Shown here: piece after piece, positions 1 to 5,019 of the stretch
How the letters are laid out: every line of letters starts with the position of its first letter
Numbering within the stretch: position 1 is the first letter of the stretch
Assembly: GCA_030642325.1 (NCBI GenBank)
Contig: DAOWNY010000143.1
Location: 1-5,019 of the forward strand
Direction of reading: 5' to 3'
Length of the DNA stretch: 5,019 nt
From: Deltaproteobacteria bacterium
GTDB taxonomy: Bacteria > Desulfobacterota > DAOWNY01
The notes under the pieces: generated by a model
Database searches by the model: none
Told to the model about the DNA's origin: nothing
Seen by the model: the letters and a program-made list of their open reading frames with translations, nothing else
Program-made: the position numbers and the translations under genes

Positions 1-139
1 ACCTGATTTTTTGGGTGATGTCCACCTCTTCATTTATTTCACGGGGGCCGATTATTTCCAAATCGAAATTCGCCGGGATGTTCAGTTTTAGAGTTTTTTT
101 CCCTGAACTGGTCCGATAATGAAAGTGATAATTTTCCAT
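1..139 (-). CDS. N-terminal fragment, possibly LarA-like (DUF2088) protein
   Basis: The minus strand reads open from an ATG at 139 to the left edge, giving 46 complete codons with no stop; the rest lies outside the window. An in-frame TGA lies just upstream of the ATG, so an earlier start is excluded. No strong Shine-Dalgarno is visible, only a weak GGA. The peptide begins MENYHFHYR, then has a LKLNIPANFDLEIIGP segment and ends near VDITQKIR. That pattern (short basic strand, 'IP' turn, hydrophobic strand ending in P, then the start of a helix) resembles the opening of the DUF2088 domain of LarA nickel-pincer lactate racemases and relatives. The diagnostic histidines and lysine of LarA lie further on and cannot be seen, so function is a guess. 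The gene is divergent from the radical SAM gene at 311 and shares its intergenic region. Confidence 0.5.
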   Translation of the reverse strand, partial: MENYHFHYRTSSGKKTLKLNIPANFDLEIIGPREINEEVDITQKIR

Positions 140-310
140 GCAACTGATATCCGTTCATCTATACTTAATATCCAGGAATGGCAAGTAATGTTTGCATTCA
201 TATATATTATATGATAATTTTTTAAAATTCAAATGATAAGAAATATTTGCCAAGGATCAATTAAACCCCCATCCATTGTCATGAAAATTGCGAACAAGTA
301 GGATAAATTC
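140..310. promoter_or_regulatory. AT-rich divergent intergenic region with likely promoters in both directions
   Basis: This 171-bp gap separates two divergently transcribed genes, so both promoters should lie here. On the minus strand there is an exact TATAAT at 211-206, with TTGAAT at 232-227 as a possible -35 box, though the 15-bp spacing is short. On the plus strand GATAAT at 213-218 is a possible -10, with TTGCAT at 192-197 as a weak -35 at the same short spacing. Nearby are an imperfect 15-bp palindrome (GCAA-N7-TTGC, 181-195), a direct repeat of ATGATAA at 211-217 and 233-239 (22-bp period), and AATTTT-N2-AAAATT at 216-229. In sequence this AT-rich such matches arise easily by chance, so the region is supported by gene layout more than by the individual boxes. 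Confidence 0.4.
300..303 (+). promoter_or_regulatory. Ribosome binding site of the radical SAM gene
   Basis: AGGA lies 7 nt before the ATG at 311, a normal Shine-Dalgarno position. It supports that start, as does the fact that the conserved RPPSEA and cysteine motifs follow soon after the start. Confidence 0.6.
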
Positions 311-1462
311 ATGGAAAAAGAAAATTTATTTTTTGAGCAAGGACCTTATCGCCCCCCCAGCGAGGCCTACAGCCTTCTGATCAGAGTAACCCGAAATTGT
401 CCCTGGAACAGGTGCGAATTCTGCCCTGCCTACAAAGGAAGCAAGTTCCAATTCCGGACGGTTGAAGAAATCAAAAGAGAAATTCAATTAATAAAAGAGG
501 CTGTCGAGGAGATTAGGGCGACAATTGATGATCAGCGGGAAGCTGGATTTAATGAAAAGACAGTAAATATTTTGTCTAATAATTATTTTCCGGAAAATTT
601 GCTTGGAATAGCCTCATGGTTGTCCCGGGGAGGAGATAGAGTCTTCCTCCAGGATGCCGACAGCCTGGTTATGGATACGGATGGCCTGGTTGAGATATTA
701 AGATTCATCAAGAAAAATTTTCCAAAGGTTAAGAGAATAACCAGTTATGCCCGGTCCCGAACCATTCTTAGAAAAGACATAAAGGAGCTAGAGCTCCTAT
801 GCCGGGCAGGCCTCTCCCGACTCCATATCGGCCTGGAAAGCGGCTATGATCCTCTATTAAAAATGATGAAAAAAGGGATTACTGCCAAGGGACATATCGA
901 GGCAGGCAGAATGGTCAGGGAGGCGGGTATAAGTCTCTCGGAATATGTGTTGCTGGGACTGGGCGGAGAGGAGATGAGCAGAGAACACGCAGAAAAAACC
1001 GCTTCTGTGTTGAACAAAATAGATCCTGACTATATTCGGATCAGGACCTTGATGGTGCGCAAAAATACTCCTCTTTACTCCAGGATGGAAGAGGGAGCCT
1101 TTAACGTGCTTGGTGAAGATTCGATTATTGAAGAGGAGAGAATCCTGCTCGAAAATCTCGATGGTATCGGAAGTCACCTGGTAAGTGATCACATAAGAAA
1201 TCTCCTGGGGGAACTGGAGGGGGATTTTCCCGAAGATAAGAAAAAAGTGCTGGCAATTATTGACCGTTATCGGGGCCTCTCCCCTGATGAAAAACTCAAT
1301 TTTCGGCTGGGAAGGCGGGCGCACATTTACCAAAGTCTCGATAATTTTTTTCTCCCCCATCTTTTTGGGCAAGTGGAGAAAATTCGACGTCATCTCATTT
1401 CCCAGGGAGGAGTCGAAAGGGTAGAAGAAGAAATTATTTCTTTAATGTCCGGGGTGGGTTAG
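311..1462 (+). CDS. Radical SAM protein with CX4CX2C cluster motif
   Basis: A complete 383-aa cytoplasmic protein. Radical SAM enzymes use a [4Fe-4S] cluster to cleave S-adenosylmethionine and start radical chemistry; the substrate here is unknown. An RPPSEA stretch (14-19) leads into the cluster motif NCPWNRCEFC, with cysteines at 30, 35 and 38. This is CX4CX2C, one residue longer than the classic CX3CX2C. Other barrel features are QDADSL (114-119), SYAR (145-148), HIGLESGYD (172-180, typical of the HemN/MiaB-like Elp3 subgroup, with a SAM-contacting glutamate) and the glycine-rich LLGLGGEE (214-221). Residues from about 280 onward look helical. The only other cysteine is C164, so no second Fe-S cluster or SPASM domain is expected, and there is no B12-binding domain. 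Automatic annotation may call such proteins coproporphyrinogen oxidase-like, which I would not accept. The stop is 93 bp before the acyl-CoA ligase on the same strand. Confidence 0.9.
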   Translation: MEKENLFFEQGPYRPPSEAYSLLIRVTRNCPWNRCEFCPAYKGSKFQFRTVEEIKREIQLIKEAVEEIRATIDDQREAGFNEKTVNILSNNYFPENLLGIASWLSRGGDRVFLQDADSLVMDTDGLVEILRFIKKNFPKVKRITSYARSRTILRKDIKELELLCRAGLSRLHIGLESGYDPLLKMMKKGITAKGHIEAGRMVREAGISLSEYVLLGLGGEEMSREHAEKTASVLNKIDPDYIRIRTLMVRKNTPLYSRMEEGAFNVLGEDSIIEEERILLENLDGIGSHLVSDHIRNLLGELEGDFPEDKKKVLAIIDRYRGLSPDEKLNFRLGRRAHIYQSLDNFFLPHLFGQVEKIRRHLISQGGVERVEEEIISLMSGVG

Positions 1463-1555
1463 AAAAAAATATGAAGCCGGTTAAGGCCGCTACTTGTGTT
1501 CTGACTTTTGGCTCCCGGCTCCTTAGCAGTTGTCTGCATCATTAACAGGATCAAG
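1463..1555 (+). other. Short spacer between radical SAM and ligase genes
   Basis: This 93-bp gap has no convincing promoter or intrinsic terminator. AGCCGG (1475-1480) and CCGGCT (1515-1520) form a 6-bp inverted repeat with a 34-nt loop and no following T-run, which is too weak for a terminator. A 24-codon ORF from an ATG at 1471 to a TAA at 1543-1545 lacks a good ribosome site and recognisable content, and I do not call it a gene. Absence of a terminator fits readthrough from the radical SAM gene into the ligase, but does not prove it. Confidence 0.4.
1547..1550 (+). promoter_or_regulatory. Ribosome binding site fixing the ligase start at 1556
   Basis: AGGA sits 5 nt before the ATG at 1556. 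The longer open frame begins at a TTG at 1508, but the 16 extra residues (MAPGSLAVVCIINRIK) do not resemble the start of an acyl-CoA ligase and no ribosome site serves that codon. The ATG at 1556 is therefore the better start. Confidence 0.65.
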
Positions 1556-3079
1556 ATGAATATTTCCCATCTATTAGTAAACAGTGCAAACAATTTTCCC
1601 GAGAGAATTGCCATAATTTCCGAAGGGAAACGATTTTCTTACAAAGCCTTCAATGACCGGGTCAATAAATTATCTCAAGCAATGAGAAGATACGGTCTCA
1701 AAAAGGGGGATCGGGTGGCCCTCATGTTTTTTAACACCCATCATTTTGTCGAAATTTACTTTGCCGCCGTAAAACTGGGGGGAGTTATCACCCCGGTGAA
1801 CTTCCGCATGGTGGGGGAAGAAATTGAATACATTTTAAATAATTCCGAGGCCGATTTTTTCTTTTTTGCCAAAGAGTTTCAGAAAATCATCAACAGTATC
1901 CGCTCAAGATTAATGACAATAATAAACTTTATCGGGGTAGATATGAAAAAGGGAGATTTCGCCTCCGATTATGAATCATTTCTTTTGTCCGAAAAACCCC
2001 TCGAAACAGTGGTGGAAACAGGCGAGAATGATCCCTGCCAGATTATGTATACCTCGGGAACCACCGGTAAGCCAAAAGGAGCAGTCATTACCCACGGTAA
2101 TGTGATCTGGAACTTTATGAATACCGTTCTGGGAAGAGAAGATCAGTTGGGAGAAATTTCCCTGATTATCGGGCCTCTTTACCATACCGCTGCCTTAAAC
2201 AACCATTTTACCATCCAGATAGCCCTGGGCGGCACCAGTATCCTGATCAAAAATTTCGATCCCGAAACAGTTTTGCAGCACATTTCCCAAGACAATGTAA
2301 ATGTTATTTCAGGATCGCCCGCCATGTATAACCTGCTGCTCCAGTATCCAAAATTGGATCATTTTGACACTCGTTCGATTACCAAGTGTACAGCGGGATC
2401 ATCCATTTTGCCCCAGCAGATCAAAAAAATGCTTTTAAAAATTTTTCCCAAAGTTGACGGAATTTACGATGTCTACGGGTGCACCGAGGCCGCTCCTACC
2501 ATCACCATATTAAAAGGGAAAGACTCCCTTGGAAAACATGGTTCGGTCGGCCTCCCTGTCCCTTTCCTTCAGGCCCGAATAGTTGACGAAGAGGGTAAGC
2601 CGTTAGCCCCCAATCAGGTTGGAGAATTGGTCTGCCGAGGACCCAATGTAATGCAGGGATACTATAAAAACCGGCAGGCCACAAAAGAAGTAATAAAAGA
2701 CGGGTGGCTTTACACCGGGGATTTGGCTAAGGTGGATGAGGAAGGATATTTCTACATCGTCGACCGGAAAAAAGATGTGATCATAAGTGGGGGAGAAAAT
2801 ATTTATCCCCGGGAGATTGAAGAAACCCTTTTTAAGCATCCTGCCATCAGTGACGCATCGGTGGTGGGAATGCCTGATCCGGTCTGGGGAGAAACGGTCA
2901 AGGCTTTTATCGTTTTAAAGGAGGGAAAAACGCTTAACGAGCAAGAGGTAATCAACTATTGCAAGGACCATCTGGCCGGTTATAAAAAACCGAGGTCAGT
3001 AAAATTTGTTCATTCCATTCCCAAAAATCCCTCGGGAAAACCCTTAAAAAGACTCCTCAGGGAAAATCAAAGCAGTTAA
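1556..3079 (+). CDS. Acyl-CoA ligase (AMP-forming, FadD-like)
   Basis: A complete 507-aa adenylate-forming enzyme of the ANL superfamily. It activates a carboxylic acid with ATP to an acyl-AMP, then transfers the acyl group to CoA. Core motifs are all present, numbered from the ATG at 1556: the phosphate-binding loop YTSGTTGKPKG at 165-175, PLYHTAALN at 207-215, YGCTEAAP at 307-314, YTGD at 386-389 (the Asp normally holds the AMP ribose), the hinge segment DRKKDVIISGGENIYP at 403-418, and the C-terminal NPSGKPLKR with the likely catalytic Lys495. The length suits medium- or long-chain fatty acid, or other monocarboxylate, CoA ligases of anaerobes. Motifs do not fix the chain length, and an aryl or dicarboxylic substrate cannot be excluded. 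There is no signal peptide or membrane segment. The gene follows the radical SAM gene and converges on rtcB with a 20-bp gap. Confidence 0.92.
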   Translation: MNISHLLVNSANNFPERIAIISEGKRFSYKAFNDRVNKLSQAMRRYGLKKGDRVALMFFNTHHFVEIYFAAVKLGGVITPVNFRMVGEEIEYILNNSEADFFFFAKEFQKIINSIRSRLMTIINFIGVDMKKGDFASDYESFLLSEKPLETVVETGENDPCQIMYTSGTTGKPKGAVITHGNVIWNFMNTVLGREDQLGEISLIIGPLYHTAALNNHFTIQIALGGTSILIKNFDPETVLQHISQDNVNVISGSPAMYNLLLQYPKLDHFDTRSITKCTAGSSILPQQIKKMLLKIFPKVDGIYDVYGCTEAAPTITILKGKDSLGKHGSVGLPVPFLQARIVDEEGKPLAPNQVGELVCRGPNVMQGYYKNRQATKEVIKDGWLYTGDLAKVDEEGYFYIVDRKKDVIISGGENIYPREIEETLFKHPAISDASVVGMPDPVWGETVKAFIVLKEGKTLNEQEVINYCKDHLAGYKKPRSVKFVHSIPKNPSGKPLKRLLRENQSS

Positions 3080-3099
3080 GCCGATTGCATTATTTGGGC

Positions 3100-4551
3100 C
3101 TATCCCTTAATAACCCCCAGGGGACGAAGCTTGGCCACCTTCCGTGCCAGCCCTGCCCGGTGAACCACCTCCACCACATGGGAAACATCTTTATACGCTT
3201 CCGGGACCTCTTCCACTAAAGTTGACATTCTTTCCGCCATTACAATAATCCCTTTTTTTTCCAGCTCCACGGCAATATTTCTCCCCCGGCAACTCTTTTT
3301 TGCCTGGGTTCGACTCATTACCCTCCCCGCTCCGTGGCAGGTGCTCCCGAAAGTCTCCTCCATCGCCTTTTTTGAACCAGCTAAAACATAAGAGCTTCTT
3401 CCCATATCACCGGGAATCAAGACCGGTTGCCCTACTGAACGATATTCCAGGGGAATATCAGGATGGCCGGGAGGAAATGCCCGGGTAGCTCCCTTGCGAT
3501 GGACGCATACTTCCTTCTTCTTTCCTGAAATCAGGTGGATTTCCTTTTTGGCAATATTATGGCAGACATCGTAAACCAGCCGCATGTTCAATTCTCCGGG
3601 ACTGATATTAAGGACCTTCTCGAAAATTTCTCGGCACCAGTGCATAAGCAGCTGACGGTTAACAAAGGCGTAATTGGCGGCGCAAGCCATGGCGGCAAAA
3701 TAGTCTTTACCCAGCCGGGATCGCAAAGGTGCGCAGGCAAGTTGGCGGTCGGGAAGTTCTATTGCCATCTTTCTCATACCCCGATGCATGGCAGCCAAAA
3801 AATCATCACAGATCTGATAACCCAGCCCCCGTGATCCCGAATGAATCAGGACCGTGACCTGATTCTCCCTTAGACCGAAAGCTTCCGCTGCCTTATTGTC
3901 AAATATTTCCTGCACCACCCCGATTTCTACGAAGTGATTTCCGGAACCCAATGTCCCCAGTTGGTCTTTTCCTCTCTCCAGGGCTTTTTTGCTGACCAAC
4001 TCGGGATTTGCCCCCTCAAAGCAGCCATGGTCCTCGATCCGCTCCAAATCCGCCTGTGAACCGTATCCGTTTTTTACCGCCCACTTTGCCCCCCCGGCCA
4101 GCACCTTCATCTCTTCGGAAATGGATAATTTAACCTTCCCCCGAGACCCCACCCCGGTGGGAACATTATTGAAGAGGACTGCCACCAGAGTTTTTATATC
4201 CGGTTTAACATCCGATAAAACAAGATCGGTAACCATGAGGCGACAACCACAATTGATGTCGTATCCTACTCCTCCGGGGGATATTACCCCTTCCTCCATA
4301 TCAAAGGCTGCCACCCCTCCGATGGGAAATCCATAGCCCCAGTGGATATCCGGCATGGCCAGAGAATAGTTGATGATCCCGGGAAGATGGGCCACATTGG
4401 CCACCTGCCGGGGACTTTTATCCATCTGAATTTTTTTCAGCAGTTTCTCATCAGAATAGATGATCCCCGGCACCAGCATGCCTCCCTGACGTGGAATACG
4501 CCACCGGAAGTCATCTATCTTTTCCAGCTTGATTTGCTCTTGACTTGACAT
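3100..4551 (-). CDS. rtcB: RNA-splicing ligase RtcB
   Basis: A complete 483-aa tRNA/RNA ligase. It joins RNA ends bearing a 2',3'-cyclic phosphate or 3'-phosphate to 5'-OH ends, using GTP and Mn2+ through a guanylylated histidine. The signature residues are in place: MPDIHWGYGFPIGG (66-79), metal ligands Asp98 and Cys101 in YDINCGC, His206 in GSGNHF, His237 in HSGSRG, His331 in VCHNIAKKE, the HRKGATRAFPPG loop (351-362), the guanylylated His406 in TCHGAGRVMSR, and the C-terminal Lys482 in IKG. The spacing closely matches the 481-aa archaeal enzyme from Pyrococcus horikoshii and is longer than E. coli RtcB (408 aa). No intein or frameshift interrupts it. A strong GAGAAGGA ribosome site precedes the ATG at 4551. 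It lies 38 bp downstream of archease, its usual cofactor, and is probably cotranscribed with it. Confidence 0.97.
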   Translation of the reverse strand: MSSQEQIKLEKIDDFRWRIPRQGGMLVPGIIYSDEKLLKKIQMDKSPRQVANVAHLPGIINYSLAMPDIHWGYGFPIGGVAAFDMEEGVISPGGVGYDINCGCRLMVTDLVLSDVKPDIKTLVAVLFNNVPTGVGSRGKVKLSISEEMKVLAGGAKWAVKNGYGSQADLERIEDHGCFEGANPELVSKKALERGKDQLGTLGSGNHFVEIGVVQEIFDNKAAEAFGLRENQVTVLIHSGSRGLGYQICDDFLAAMHRGMRKMAIELPDRQLACAPLRSRLGKDYFAAMACAANYAFVNRQLLMHWCREIFEKVLNISPGELNMRLVYDVCHNIAKKEIHLISGKKKEVCVHRKGATRAFPPGHPDIPLEYRSVGQPVLIPGDMGRSSYVLAGSKKAMEETFGSTCHGAGRVMSRTQAKKSCRGRNIAVELEKKGIIVMAERMSTLVEEVPEAYKDVSHVVEVVHRAGLARKVAKLRPLGVIKG

Positions 4552-4557
4552 CCTTGA

Positions 4558-4565
4558 TCCTTCTC
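4558..4565 (-). promoter_or_regulatory. Strong ribosome binding site of rtcB
   Basis: GAGAAGGA reads on the minus strand 6 nt before the ATG at 4551, a near-ideal Shine-Dalgarno sequence. It supports this start and suggests rtcB is translated efficiently and independently of archease, which ends 38 bp upstream. Confidence 0.7.
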
Positions 4566-4589
4566 AATCTTTAGTAAAAATTTCTACCC

Positions 4590-5006
4590 TTAAATATCAA
4601 ATATCACACGGGAGATCCATCCCTCCTCTTTCCTGGTTACCTCGGCTTGGTGGTAAGTTACCGCCTTAATCTCATACTCAATCGGATGTTGACCGGGGCA
4701 GAACTCCTCCCCCTCCAGCCTGGCACTTAAAAAATATTTCCCGATCTCCTCGATTACAAATTGCTTAAATAAATATCCTTCGCTGTTAAATAAAGAGAGG
4801 AGCTCTCTTAACCAGTTGATCATAAGATCTGCTCGGTCAATCCCTTTTACCAAAATGTGGCGGGAAATTTTTTTCCTTACCCTCGTAAGATCGGTAAAAA
4901 GATCAAAGAGGGCATAACCGGCATTACTGAATAATTCCTTTTCATCCCTTCCATAAATCTCAACCCCTAAATCAGCGGTATGGTCAATAAGTTCATATTT
5001 TTTCAT
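4590..5006 (-). CDS. Archease, RtcB-activating protein
   Basis: A complete 138-aa small acidic protein of the archease family. Archease promotes guanylylation of RtcB, allows multiple turnover and widens its nucleotide use; it acts in the cytoplasm on RtcB. Family hallmarks are the N-terminal YELIDHTADLGVEIYG (4-19), containing Asp12, and a C-terminal ending in VIFDI with Asp137 next to the last residue. In the studied archaeal protein the matching acidic residues bind metal and are needed for activity. The central DLMINWLRELLSLFNSEG (60-77) and HPIEYEIKAVTYHQ (106-119) segments also fit the family. The length matches typical archeases of about 140 aa. Only 13 bp of upstream sequence remain, with no clear ribosome site, so the promoter lies off the right edge and a slightly earlier start cannot be fully excluded. 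The rtcB gene follows after 38 bp on the same strand. Confidence 0.93.
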   Translation of the reverse strand: MKKYELIDHTADLGVEIYGRDEKELFSNAGYALFDLFTDLTRVRKKISRHILVKGIDRADLMINWLRELLSLFNSEGYLFKQFVIEEIGKYFLSARLEGEEFCPGQHPIEYEIKAVTYHQAEVTRKEEGWISRVIFDI

Positions 5007-5019
5007 ACAAAAACCAACG

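Noticed and set aside
126..221. TGATAATTTT repeated at 126-135 and 212-221
   Set aside because: The first copy is inside the left-edge coding region and the words are AT-rich, so chance is the simplest explanation.
857..1393. 178-codon open frame on the minus strand inside the radical SAM gene
   Set aside because: It lies wholly antisense to a gene with clear conserved motifs, and its translation shows no recognisable domain; it is a shadow frame.
1475..1520. Inverted repeat AGCCGG/CCGGCT as a terminator
   Set aside because: The stem is only 6 bp with a 34-nt loop and no T-run follows, so it is unlikely to terminate transcription.
1471..1545. 24-codon ORF between the radical SAM and ligase genes
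   Set aside because: It has no good ribosome site and no recognisable sequence; an ORF this short is expected by chance.
1851..1868. T-rich run in the ligase (codons giving DFFFF) as a frameshift site
   Set aside because: The reading frame continues intact through all later ligase motifs, so there is no sign of a frameshift.
3535..4336. Plus-strand open frames of 99 and 115 codons within rtcB
   Set aside because: Both are antisense to the well-supported rtcB and look like mirror frames of its codons, with no family features.

Overview
This window looks like ordinary chromosomal sequence from an anaerobic bacterium with middling to slightly low GC. The evidence is a radical SAM enzyme, a possible LarA-type protein and a free-standing acyl-CoA ligase alongside an archease-RtcB pair. 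This combination is common in Bacillota of the Desulfotomaculum/Moorella type and in Desulfobacterota such as Syntrophus. The sequence alone does not decide between them. Shine-Dalgarno sites of the AGGA/GAGAAGGA type and bacterial start spacing argue for Bacteria rather than Archaea. I see no mobile element, CRISPR array, tRNA or rRNA.

Layout. (1) Positions 1-139, minus strand: the first 46 codons of a gene running off the left edge, perhaps LarA/DUF2088-like. (2) 140-310: an AT-rich divergent intergenic region that must carry promoters for both flanking genes. (3) 311-1462, plus: a 383-aa radical SAM protein whose cluster cysteines are spaced CX4CX2C rather than the usual CX3CX2C. (4) 1556-3079, plus: a complete 507-aa adenylate-forming acyl-CoA ligase, 93 bp downstream and plausibly cotranscribed. 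(5) After a 20-bp convergent gap, 3100-4551, minus: full-length RtcB RNA ligase with all expected metal and guanylylation residues. (6) 4590-5006, minus: archease, upstream of rtcB in the same transcription unit.

How the genes work together. The clearest functional unit is archease-rtcB. RtcB joins RNA 2',3'-cyclic phosphate (or 3'-phosphate) ends to 5'-OH ends, and archease promotes its guanylylation and turnover. There is no rtcA or rtcR in the window, so this is an archease-assisted arrangement rather than the E. coli rtcBA type. The radical SAM protein and the acyl-CoA ligase share a strand, but the sequence does not show a shared pathway. No wholly new system is evident. The most notable points are the radical SAM cysteine spacing and the archaeal-style RtcB/archease pair.
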